Source: Acidobacteriota bacterium (GTDB lineage Bacteria; Acidobacteriota; UBA4820; DSQY01). From it: 9,941 nucleotides of DNA. Of the stretch, positions 1 through 6,541 are shown piece by piece. The notes beneath the pieces were generated by a model that was not told where the DNA came from, made no database searches, and saw only the letters and a program-made list of their open reading frames with translations. Location: positions 1 through 9,941 of the forward strand of contig JAEMPZ010000099.1 in the NCBI GenBank assembly GCA_022759065.1. The letters run 5' to 3'. Numbering within the stretch: position 1 is the first letter of the stretch; the number at the start of each line of letters is the position of its first letter. The translations under genes and the position numbers were made by a program.

Positions 1-58
1 CGACGTGTTCATCAACATTTGGGGGCTCCGTTCCAGTTCCATCGCGGGATTGGGGGGC

Positions 59-87
59 TTGCATTTTTGGCATTTGTGTCGTATATT
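59..87 (+). promoter_or_regulatory. Putative sigma70-type promoter of the rimP operon
   Basis: A TTGCAT box at 59-64 and a TATATT box at 82-87 are separated by 17 bases. The -10 box matches the consensus at 5 of 6 positions and the -35 box only at the first three. Transcription would start near 94-96, immediately before the hairpin at 98-116. The surrounding AT-rich stretch stands out against the G+C-rich coding DNA. This is an inference from sequence only, and the weak -35 box keeps confidence low. Bases 1-58 hold nothing I can identify: all forward frames run through them without a stop and no known protein is recognisable. Confidence 0.45.
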
Positions 88-97
88 ATCAGCAATG

Positions 98-121
98 AGT
101 GGGCGGTTCGCCCACTTTTTT
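98..121 (+). terminator. Intrinsic-terminator-like hairpin in the rimP leader
   Basis: AGTGGGCG (98-105) pairs with CGCCCACT (109-116), giving an 8-bp stem with a 3-base loop, or a 7-bp stem with a 5-base loop. A run of six T follows at 116-121, then a pyrimidine-rich tail to 128. This is the standard form of a Rho-independent terminator. It lies 21 bases before the rimP start and just after the proposed promoter. It could therefore end a gene upstream of the window, or act as an attenuator or protective 5' hairpin of the rimP-nusA-infB transcript. Leader hairpins and attenuators upstream of rimP are known in other bacteria. Confidence 0.7.
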
Positions 122-141
122 CTTTCTTGGCGGGGTTGGTC

Positions 142-624
142 GTGAGAGACGTTAGGTGGCTGGAAAAAATGAGGATCAGGGCGGAGGAGGCCGCCAAAGC
201 CAACGGCGTTGAGCTTTTTGACTTCGAGGAGCGGCTTCAGGGGAAAAGGTGGTGGTTCCGCGTCACGCTTGACCGCATAGGCGCCCCCGTGGCGATAGAG
301 GACTGCGAAAGGGTTTCCAAGGACCTGTCGGCCAGGCTGGACGTCGAGGACATCGTGCCTCACGCCTACGAGCTTGAAGTTTCGTCGCCGGGCCTTGAAA
401 GGCCTTTAAGGAACAAAGCCGATTTTGAACGCTTCGCGGGAAGCAGGGCGAAGGTTGTTCTGGCGCCGCTTGGGGAAGAACGCGGCGGCGCCTTGGAGGG
501 CGTCATAAAAGGCGCGGTTTTAGAGAACGTGGTTATTGAGGCAGATGGAGTGGAGCGCTCCATCCCGTTTGGGCGGGTTAAGAGGGCGCATCTGGTGTTC
601 GAGTTTCCGAAGAAGAACGGGTAA
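142..624 (+). CDS. rimP: Ribosome maturation factor RimP
   Basis: RimP binds the free 30S subunit in the cytoplasm and helps its late maturation, notably assembly around S12 and the central pseudoknot. The 160-residue product fits the family's usual 150-160. Recognisable parts are the N-terminal alpha/beta domain (about 10-88), with DCERVSKDLSARLDVED at 54-70 and the signature YELEVSSPGLERPL at 76-89, then the C-terminal SH3-like domain (about 90-155). I chose the GTG at 142 because GGGG at 132-135 gives a modest ribosome-binding site and because the resulting N-terminus (WLEKM before the first helix) matches E. coli RimP in length. An ATG at 169 would give 151 residues but has no good ribosome-binding site. 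A much earlier TTG at 19 would run through the leader hairpin and is unlikely. It is the first gene of the operon, and nusA starts 14 bases after its stop. Confidence 0.93.
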   Translation: MRDVRWLEKMRIRAEEAAKANGVELFDFEERLQGKRWWFRVTLDRIGAPVAIEDCERVSKDLSARLDVEDIVPHAYELEVSSPGLERPLRNKADFERFAGSRAKVVLAPLGEERGGALEGVIKGAVLENVVIEADGVERSIPFGRVKRAHLVFEFPKKNG

Positions 625-638
625 CAGGGGAGAGAATA

Positions 639-2054
639 ATGTCCAACGAATTGTTGCAGGCCATCGAGATGCTTGGCCGCGAGAAGGGGATCGACCGCGA
701 AATAGTGATATCCGCGCTTGAGGAGGCTATGGCCGCGGCGGCCAAACGCGTCCTTCGGTCGCAGGAGAGTTTCGTGGGGCACTTCAACCCGGAGCTCGGG
801 GAAGTCGAGGTTTTCAACAAGAAGACCGTGGTCCAGGGGCCTGAGGTCGAGGATCCGCTTTCTCAACTCTCTCTTGATGAGGCGCAGACGATAGCCCCGG
901 GAGTTGGAGTGGGGGACGTCCTTGAGTTTCCGCTTGAAACGACTCCCTACATGGGGCGCATCGCGGCTCAGCAGGCCAAGCAGGTGCTCACCCAGAAAAT
1001 AAGGGAGGCCGAGCGCGGCATCATTTACACTGAATTCAAGGACAGGGTCGGCACCATCATTAACGGCGTCGTCAAGCGAATCGAAAAGCGCAGCGTGATA
1101 GTGGACGTGGGGCGGACCGAGGCTCTGCTGCCGGCTTCGGAGCAGTGCAGGGGCGAGCGCTTCGCACAGGGAGACCGCTTGCGCGCGATGATCCTGGAAG
1201 TGCGCGAGAATACCAAAGGCAGCCAGGTTCTCCTGAGCAGGGCGGCGCCGGAATTCGTGGCCAAGCTCTTCGAGCAGGAGGTGCCTGAAATCTACGACGG
1301 CACCGTGGGCATAAAGTGCCTGGCGCGCGAGGCTGGCGAACGGACCAAGATAGCCGTCTTTTCCAAAGACAGGGATGTTGATCCCATCGGCGCCTGCATC
1401 GGCATGAGAGGGATGAGGGTCCAGGCCGTGACGCGAGAGCTGAAGGGCGAGAAGATTGACATCATTCCCTACAAGGAGGATTTGGCTGAATTCGTGAAGT
1501 CGGCGCTTGCTCCCGCCCAGGTCACGAGGGTGGTTATCTCCGACCCCGATTCCAAGCGGATGGAAGTCATCGTGCCGGAGGACCAGCTCTCCTTGACCAT
1601 CGGCAAGCGCGGCCAGAACGTCCGGCTGGCCGGCCAACTGGTCGGCTGGGAACTGGACGTGAAGAGCGAGGGCACCAAGAAGGACGAGCTCTTGCAGGCC
1701 ATGGGCACGATGATGAGCAGCGAAGCTCAGCCTCAGGCCGGCGAGGAATCAGCCGAGGCGGCGGAGGCAAAAGAGGCCCAGGCGGCTGATGAGGCCTTCA
1801 TAACGCTGCCAGACGTGCCGGGCGTTCCCGTCAAGGTAGTGGAAGCGCTTGCCAAAAAGGGCTGGGGCACCCCGGAGGCTTTGGCCGGGGTTTCAGACGA
1901 CGCGCTCTCGGAAGTACCCGGCGTCGGGCCGCGCGTGTTGGCGCACCTGCGCGCTTGGTCACAAAGCCCGGGCCAGGAGGCGGGCGGCGCATCCGAAGAG
2001 CCAGCTTCCGAAACAGAGCCCGGCCCCGGTTCGCAAGAAGGGGGGCAACAGTAA
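639..2054 (+). CDS. nusA: Transcription termination/antitermination factor NusA
   Basis: NusA binds RNA polymerase and nascent RNA, and modulates pausing, intrinsic termination and antitermination. The 471-residue protein shows the full bacterial layout: the polymerase-binding N-terminal domain (about 1-125), the S1 domain (about 135-200), KH1 with GMRG at 255-258, KH2 with GKRG at 322-325, and a C-terminal helix-hairpin-helix segment (about 387-440) with VPGVG at 426-430. An Ala/Glu-rich linker (about 360-385) joins the RNA-binding body to the tail, and the last 30 residues are acidic and probably disordered. KH1 reads GMRGMR where most family members have GMRGSR, a mild variation outside the GxxG core. 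AGGGGAGAG at 626-634 supports the ATG at 639. In E. coli the equivalent operon is autoregulated by NusA, so the leader hairpin at 98-121 may be relevant here. Confidence 0.97.
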   Translation: MSNELLQAIEMLGREKGIDREIVISALEEAMAAAAKRVLRSQESFVGHFNPELGEVEVFNKKTVVQGPEVEDPLSQLSLDEAQTIAPGVGVGDVLEFPLETTPYMGRIAAQQAKQVLTQKIREAERGIIYTEFKDRVGTIINGVVKRIEKRSVIVDVGRTEALLPASEQCRGERFAQGDRLRAMILEVRENTKGSQVLLSRAAPEFVAKLFEQEVPEIYDGTVGIKCLAREAGERTKIAVFSKDRDVDPIGACIGMRGMRVQAVTRELKGEKIDIIPYKEDLAEFVKSALAPAQVTRVVISDPDSKRMEVIVPEDQLSLTIGKRGQNVRLAGQLVGWELDVKSEGTKKDELLQAMGTMMSSEAQPQAGEESAEAAEAKEAQAADEAFITLPDVPGVPVKVVEALAKKGWGTPEALAGVSDDALSEVPGVGPRVLAHLRAWSQSPGQEAGGASEEPASETEPGPGSQEGGQQ

Positions 2055-2057
2055 ACC

Positions 2058-4955
2058 ATGGCAAAAGTCCGCGTCCATGAGCTGGCCAAAAAGGCCGGCC
2101 TAAGTTCACAAGAACTTCTTGAGAAGCTCAAGGCCTTTGGCTTTGACGTCAAGTCCAACTTCTCCATGGTTGAAGAATCGGCGCTGGAAGCCTTGAAGGG
2201 CGGAGCCAAAAAGGCAAGGGTTGTCGCGCCCCAAGCCAAAAAGAGCGAGCCCCAGGCGGCTGAGCCCAGGAAACCTCAGCCGGCGGCGGCTGGCGGCGAA
2301 AAGGCGCAACCAACCGCCTCCCAGGAAGCTCAGGCGAAGCAGGAGGCCAGGCAAGCGCCAGGCCCGGTGGTGCAGGAGTTTTCCAAACAGGCGGGACATA
2401 CCGTTTTCAGGGCCACGAGGCCCCTTTCAGCCATTCCCCGCCAGGCGGTGGCCCCCAAGCCAGCGCCCGTTCCTCCTCCCGCGCCGAAGCCGCCCGAGGA
2501 AAAAACAGAGGCCAAGCCAGAACCGGCCAAGCTGGAAGAGCCACACGAGGCAGTGGCCGCAAAGGCGGCGGCTGAAGCAACGGCCCCCAAAGAGCCGGAG
2601 GCCTCAGCGGCTGAGGTTCAAAAGAAGGAGGCTCCGAAGCGGGAGCCGCGGCCGAAGACAAAGCCAGGGCACGAAGATATCCCCGCGCCGGAAGCCTTGG
2701 CGGAACCGCCAGCGCCCGTTGAAAAAGAGCCCCAAGCCGCGAAGCAGGGGGAACCTGTTCCGATCGCCATGCCTCCGCAGCCGGTGGTTAGGCCCGCCGG
2801 CGTCCCGCTTGTTCACAGGCAGCCGCAGCCCCAGGGCCCCAGGGGCCCAAGAATTCACTACGGGCCCGGCGTCAAGGCGCCGCCTCCAGGGTCGCAGCAG
2901 CCCGTTCTTGAAACGCTGCACCTTGAACGCGAGCGCAGGGCGGCGCAGAAACACGTATACGACAGGACGCCGTCCGCGGCCGCGATGGAAGCGGCCGCGA
3001 AAGACGCGGCTCTCCAGTCGCTGAGGCCGGCTCAGGCCGCTCCGCCTCCACAGTCGCAGCGCCCATCCCCCTACGCCCCGCCTTCAGCCGAATCCAGGCG
3101 CAAGACCAAGAGGGAGCGCAGGTTTGAAAAGCAACAGGCTCGGGTGGACAGGCGCGATCGCCTGGAGCAGGAGCTTGCCGAAGCAAGGGCCACCGCGGAA
3201 ACCGGCGAGGCCGTTTTTATTCGCGAAGGCATAACCGTAAAGGAACTGGCAGAGAAACTGAACCAGAAGGTCAGGGACGTCATCGCGAAGCTGATGATGC
3301 AGGGCATCATGGTCACGATAAACCAGCCTTTGGAGGCGGAGGTCGCCGTGCAGGTCTGCAACATGTTCGGCTTCGCGGCGGAGGTTATCTCCTTCGAGGA
3401 CGAATTGACGCTTACGAAAGAAGCCCCGAGCGACGCCGAAAGAGTCACTCGCGCTCCAGTAGTCACGGTCATGGGGCACGTTGACCACGGGAAGTCATCG
3501 CTTCTGGAAGCGATCCACCACATTGACATCACGAGCAAGGAATTCGGCGGCATCACCCAGCACATCGGCGCCTACAAGGTTGAGCATAAAGACCGCACCT
3601 ATGTTTTCCTGGACACGCCCGGCCACGCTGCCTTCACGCTCATGAGGGCGCGGGGCGCCAAGGTCACCGACATAGTCATATTGGTCGTGGCCGCGGACGA
3701 CGGCGTGATGCCGCAGACGATTGAAGCGATAAACCACTGCAAGGCCGCGAACGTCCCGATGGTGGTGGCCATAAACAAGATGGACAAGCCTGGCGCCGAC
3801 CCGGACAGGGTCAAGCGCGAACTGAGCCAACACGGCGTTTTGACCGAGGACTGGGGCGGGGACGTTGTCTGGTGCCCCGTTTCTGCCAAGCAGAAGCAGG
3901 GCATTGAGGAACTTCTTGAAATGGTCACGCTGGTGGCCGACATGCTCAACTTGACGGCCGTTCCCGGCCAGCCGTGCAGCGGGACGGTCCTCGAAGCCCG
4001 CCTTGACCGCTCCAGGGGGCCGGTGGCGACGGTGCTTGTCCAGGACGGCACCCTTCGCGTCGGCGACTTTTTCCTCTGCGGCGCTACGTATGGCCGCGTG
4101 AGGGGGCTTTTTGATGACCGCGGCGCCAAGCTTGAATCGGCCGGTCCTTCAACGCCAGTGGAGGTCTTGGGATTCTCCGAGGTGCCGGCGGTCGGCGCGG
4201 TTTTCCAGGGCATGGAAGACGAGGCGAAGGCTCGCCAGGTTGCCGAGTACCGCAAGGAGCAGGACAAGGCGAAGAGCCTGCGCACCTCGCGGGTCAGCCT
4301 GGACAACGTCTTTGGCCAGATCAAGCAGGGCGAAATGCAGGAGCTGGCTTTAATATTGAAGGCTGACGTCCAGGGGTCGCTGGAGGCCGTCGCCAAGCAG
4401 GTGGCCGATTGCTCGACGGAAGAGATCAAGGTCCGGGTCGTCCACAGCGGCGTCGGCGCCGTTTCCGAAAGCGACGTTCTCCTTGCGGCCGCGAGCGGGG
4501 CCGTGATAATAGGCTTCAACGTGCGCCCAGACAGAAAAGCGGCGGAACTTGCCAAATCGGAAGGCGTGGACATAAAGCTCTACACGGTAATTTATGACCT
4601 GGTGGACGAGCTAAAGAAGGCGCTGACCGGAATGCTCAAGCCGATCGAGAGAGAGGTGATTCTCGGCCACGCCGACGTGCGGCAGATATTCAAGGTCTCT
4701 GGCGTCGGCACGATCGCGGGCTGCGTGGTCAGCGACGGGCACGTCACGAGGCAGGCGCAGGTCAGGCTCCTCAGGGACAACGTGATAGTCCACACCGGGA
4801 AGCTGGCTTCGCTCAAGCGCTTCAAGGACGACGCGTCGGAAGTCAAAGAGGGCACGGAGTGCGGCATCGGCATCGAGAATTACAATGACATCAAGCCCGG
4901 GGACGTCATCGAAGCCTTCGAAACCCAGTTGGAGGCCCGCACGCTAGGCGTGTGA
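2058..4955 (+). CDS. infB: Translation initiation factor IF-2
   Basis: IF2 is the GTPase that delivers formyl-Met-tRNA to the 30S P site and promotes joining of the 50S subunit. The 965 residues contain an N-terminal IF2_N helical module (1-47), then a long Ala/Pro/Glu/Lys/Gln-rich and probably disordered linker (about 50-345), a basic helical stretch (346-380) and a second IF2_N module (388-445). The GTPase core follows: G1 GHVDHGKS (473-480), G2 GGITQHIGAY (497-506), G3 DTPGH (519-523), G4 NKMD (573-576), G5 SAK (609-611). Domain II starts near 640, domain III near 765 (LKADVQGSLEA) and the fMet-tRNA-binding C-terminal domain near 865 (VRQIFKVSGVGTIAG). G1 carries KSS where most IF2 have KTS, a conservative change at the Mg-coordinating residue. 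It starts 3 bases after the nusA stop. The purine-rich AAGGGGGG (2038-2045) is unusually far from the ATG, so translational coupling to nusA is likely. All catalytic motifs are intact. Confidence 0.97.
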   Translation: MAKVRVHELAKKAGLSSQELLEKLKAFGFDVKSNFSMVEESALEALKGGAKKARVVAPQAKKSEPQAAEPRKPQPAAAGGEKAQPTASQEAQAKQEARQAPGPVVQEFSKQAGHTVFRATRPLSAIPRQAVAPKPAPVPPPAPKPPEEKTEAKPEPAKLEEPHEAVAAKAAAEATAPKEPEASAAEVQKKEAPKREPRPKTKPGHEDIPAPEALAEPPAPVEKEPQAAKQGEPVPIAMPPQPVVRPAGVPLVHRQPQPQGPRGPRIHYGPGVKAPPPGSQQPVLETLHLERERRAAQKHVYDRTPSAAAMEAAAKDAALQSLRPAQAAPPPQSQRPSPYAPPSAESRRKTKRERRFEKQQARVDRRDRLEQELAEARATAETGEAVFIREGITVKELAEKLNQKVRDVIAKLMMQGIMVTINQPLEAEVAVQVCNMFGFAAEVISFEDELTLTKEAPSDAERVTRAPVVTVMGHVDHGKSSLLEAIHHIDITSKEFGGITQHIGAYKVEHKDRTYVFLDTPGHAAFTLMRARGAKVTDIVILVVAADDGVMPQTIEAINHCKAANVPMVVAINKMDKPGADPDRVKRELSQHGVLTEDWGGDVVWCPVSAKQKQGIEELLEMVTLVADMLNLTAVPGQPCSGTVLEARLDRSRGPVATVLVQDGTLRVGDFFLCGATYGRVRGLFDDRGAKLESAGPSTPVEVLGFSEVPAVGAVFQGMEDEAKARQVAEYRKEQDKAKSLRTSRVSLDNVFGQIKQGEMQELALILKADVQGSLEAVAKQVADCSTEEIKVRVVHSGVGAVSESDVLLAAASGAVIIGFNVRPDRKAAELAKSEGVDIKLYTVIYDLVDELKKALTGMLKPIEREVILGHADVRQIFKVSGVGTIAGCVVSDGHVTRQAQVRLLRDNVIVHTGKLASLKRFKDDASEVKEGTECGIGIENYNDIKPGDVIEAFETQLEARTLGV

Positions 4956-4962
4956 TAAGGAG
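4956..4962 (+). promoter_or_regulatory. Strong ribosome-binding site of rbfA
   Basis: TAAGGAG lies directly after the infB stop and 5 bases before the ATG of rbfA at 4968. It fixes that start and allows reinitiation by ribosomes finishing infB. Confidence 0.8.
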
Positions 4963-4967
4963 CGCCA

Positions 4968-5330
4968 ATGCGCCGGTTCGCGAAGTCCGACAAGGTGGCT
5001 GATCTTCTGAAGCACGGGATTTCAAACGCGCTGCTCACTGGGCTTGGCGACGAACGGCTCAAGTGGGTCACTGTCACGGAGGTCTCCATCAACAATGACC
5101 TTTCCCTGGCAAAGGTTTACTACACCGTGCTTGAGCCAGCCCTCAACCCAAAGAGCGCGGAGGCGGCGATCTCCGAAAATATGAGGGATCTGCGCCGCTT
5201 TCTGGCTTCGCGGCTCAGGTTGAAACAGTTGCCCGACCTGGTTTTCACCTATGACCAGGCCCAGGAAAGCGCCCGCCGGATTGACACGCTCCTTGAGTCG
5301 CTGCACAAGGAGGAAAACGGTGCAGGCTGA
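4968..5330 (+). CDS. rbfA: 30S ribosome-binding factor RbfA
   Basis: RbfA is a small KH-like protein that binds the immature 30S subunit near the 5' helix of 16S rRNA. It assists late maturation and is linked to cold adaptation. The 120-residue length is typical. Family landmarks are the N-terminal helix KVADLLKHGISNALL (9-23), the strand pair WVTVTEVSINNDLSLAKVYY (33-52), the helix LRRFLASRLRLKQLPDLVF (75-93) and the conserved end ARRIDTLL (102-109). A good ribosome-binding site (4956-4962) supports the ATG. It lies 12 bases after infB and its last 11 bases overlap the start of truB, consistent with one polycistronic message for ribosome and tRNA maturation. Confidence 0.95.
   Translation: MRRFAKSDKVADLLKHGISNALLTGLGDERLKWVTVTEVSINNDLSLAKVYYTVLEPALNPKSAEAAISENMRDLRRFLASRLRLKQLPDLVFTYDQAQESARRIDTLLESLHKEENGAG
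5307..5313 (+). promoter_or_regulatory. Ribosome-binding site deciding the truB start
   Basis: AAGGAGG sits inside the 3' end of rbfA, 6 bases before a GTG at 5320. The spacing is optimal and selects this GTG as the truB start over the in-frame ATG at 5251, which would overlap rbfA by 80 bases and add residues not seen in TruB proteins. Confidence 0.8.
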
Positions 5331-6207
5331 GCGCGCGGCTTCAAGGGACGGGCTTATCCTTCTTGACAAGCCGCCCAAAATGACCTCCCACGACTGCGTG
5401 GACGAATTGCGCAAGCTCTTGCCGCGCAAGTTCAAGGTCGGGCACGGAGGGACGCTCGACCCTTTCTGCACGGGCCTTCTCATCCTTCTTCTTGGCAAGG
5501 GCACGCGCTTGTCGGCGCTTTTTCAGAAGATGGACAAGAGCTACGAGGGGATAATACGTTTCGGCACGGCCACCGACAGCTTCGACTGCGACGGCAAGGT
5601 CACCGAGACCGGCCCGCTTCCGCGCCTTGACGCCGCGGGGTGGCAGCAGGCCGCCAACAAGTTAGTCGGCCCCCAGCTTCAGGTTCCTCCCGCTTTTTCG
5701 GCGAAGCGGCTGGGCAACCGCCGCGCTTATGAGCTGGCGAGGGAAGGAATCGCCGTCGAGCTTCAGCCGGTCAGCGTCCAGATTTTCGACTTCGCGGTGG
5801 AACCGGTCTCGGAATCCGACCTTCGTTTTGTGCTGCGCTGTTCTTCCGGGACTTACGTGCGCGCGATTGCAAGAGACTTGGGGGCGCTGGTCCAAAGCCC
5901 CGCCTATTGCCTGGAGCTTCGGAGAACGGCGGTAGGGCCGTTCATGGCCAGGGACGCCAACCCGTTAAATGATCCTTTCCGGCCGCCGGGCTTCATGAGT
6001 TTTGACGAAGTTGACCTGGGCTTTCCAGTCCACAGAGCCAACTACCGCGAAGAGCGCCTGCTTTTCAACGGGCAGAACATACCAGCGCCGCCTCAGCCTC
6101 TTCCGCAGGGGCAAATATTGAAAGTCGTCGGCCCTTCGGAGCGGTTCATCGCCATAGGCAAAATCTCGGGCAGGCAGATTCACCCCGAGACGGTTTTTCC
6201 GGGGTAG
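5320..6207 (+). CDS. truB: tRNA pseudouridine-55 synthase TruB
   Basis: TruB isomerises uridine 55 in the T-loop of tRNAs to pseudouridine. From the GTG start the protein has 295 residues, within the family's usual 290-315. Visible motifs: GLILLDKPPKMTSHD (11-25), the catalytic loop GHGGTLDPFCTGLL (41-54) with the nucleophilic Asp at 47 (Asp48 in E. coli), KSYEGIIRFGTATDSFD (73-89), PPAFSAKRLGNRRAYELA (123-140) and CSSGTYVRAIARDLG (174-188). A C-terminal TruB/PUA-like segment follows from about 228 to 295. It overlaps rbfA by 11 bases with no DHH phosphoesterase gene between them. It appears to be the last gene of the operon: 334 non-coding bases follow, and the ribF and rpsO genes often found next are absent. 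Confidence 0.95.
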   Translation: MQAERAASRDGLILLDKPPKMTSHDCVDELRKLLPRKFKVGHGGTLDPFCTGLLILLLGKGTRLSALFQKMDKSYEGIIRFGTATDSFDCDGKVTETGPLPRLDAAGWQQAANKLVGPQLQVPPAFSAKRLGNRRAYELAREGIAVELQPVSVQIFDFAVEPVSESDLRFVLRCSSGTYVRAIARDLGALVQSPAYCLELRRTAVGPFMARDANPLNDPFRPPGFMSFDEVDLGFPVHRANYREERLLFNGQNIPAPPQPLPQGQILKVVGPSERFIAIGKISGRQIHPETVFPG

Positions 6208-6241
6208 GGCCTGCCCCAAATCCGCAACGGTGGCCGCGAAT

Positions 6242-6251
6242 GAGCAAAGAC
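6242..6251 (+). repeat. Spacer motif GAGCAAAGAC, copy 1
   Basis: The 10-base string GAGCAAAGAC occurs here, 21 bases before the palindromic element. It recurs exactly at 9932-9941, and as GAGCAAAGAT at 9861-9870 beside the mazG stop. I noticed no copy inside the genes. It may mark the edges of spacer elements. Its role is unknown. Confidence 0.4.
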
Positions 6252-6271
6252 AGGCTGGCAGCAAATAGATA

Positions 6272-6499
6272 CTGTAGGCTGTTAGTGGGGAAAAGTATGA
6301 TGAAGCATGAAGGCGGAAGCGTGAAGAGTTATGGGTTAAGAGTTAAGAGTTATGAGTTGTGGTGCTGTTATTTTTTTAACTCAAAACTCAAAACCCAAAA
6401 CTCAAAACCTCTCTTGTGCGCGTCACGGCTAACGCCATTCAACCTTCATAATTCAAACTTCATACTTGCCTTAGGCAGCCTACAGCCTTCAGCCTACAG
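6272..6499. repeat. Long imperfect palindrome built from 7-base units
   Basis: This element fills most of the 334-base spacer between truB and plsC. Nested arms pair in order from outside to inside: 6272-6281 with 6476-6485 (10/10), 6293-6300 with 6460-6467 (8/8), 6307-6313 with 6443-6449 (7/7), 6320-6324 with 6423-6427 (5/5), and 6326-6352 with 6377-6403 (22/27, no gaps), leaving a 24-base loop. Both arms are runs of degenerate heptamers. On the left: CTGTAGG/CTGTTAG (6272-6285), ATGAAGC/ATGAAGG/CGGAAGC/GTGAAGA (6300-6327), GAGTTAT/GGGTTAA/GAGTTAA/GAGTTAT/GAGTTGT (6326-6360). On the right: ACTCAAA/ACTCAAA/ACCCAAA/ACTCAAA (6379-6406), CATTCAA/CCTTCAT/AATTCAA/ACTTCAT (6436-6463), CCTACAG/CCTTCAG/CCTACAG (6479-6499). 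Low G+C contrasts with the genes. No protein is visible. Heptanucleotide tandem repeats (STRR) are known from cyanobacteria, but their nesting in a palindrome is not something I can assign to a named family. Confidence 0.85.
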
Positions 6500-6541
6500 C
6501 GTAAAGTCCGCGCCGAAAGCACGTTGTTCCCATCGTGGAAA

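Noticed and set aside
19..141. TTG start at 19 for a 201-residue RimP
   Set aside because: It would translate the promoter-like region and the terminator hairpin, and it adds about 40 residues absent from RimP proteins.
366..1637. 423-codon open frame on the minus strand opposite rimP and nusA
   Set aside because: It lies wholly antisense to two clearly conserved genes, its protein resembles no family I know, and long antisense frames are expected opposite G+C-rich genes.
2221..3024. 267-codon + strand frame inside the infB linker region
   Set aside because: It is an extremely Arg/Pro/Ser-rich product of a shifted frame over the Ala/Pro/Lys linker of IF2, without a ribosome-binding site.
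3599..4573. 324-codon minus-strand frame opposite infB
   Set aside because: It mirrors the conserved IF2 GTPase and domain II/III coding sequence and is rich in Ser/Thr/Ala as typical for a shadow frame.
5251..5319. Earlier ATG start of truB at 5251
   Set aside because: It would overlap rbfA by 80 bases. The AAGGAGG at 5307-5313 and the family length support the GTG at 5320.
6201..6217. GGGG...CCCC hairpin at the truB stop as an intrinsic terminator
   Set aside because: The stem is only 4 bp and is not followed by a T-run.
6441..6470. CATAAT box at 6447-6452 as a plsC promoter
   Set aside because: No acceptable -35 box lies 16-18 bases upstream, and the string is part of the heptamer repeat (CTTCAT/AATTCAA).
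6272..6499. CRISPR array or insertion sequence in the truB-plsC spacer
   Set aside because: The repeat units are 7 bases with no unique spacers of constant length. There is no transposase frame and no flanking direct repeat.
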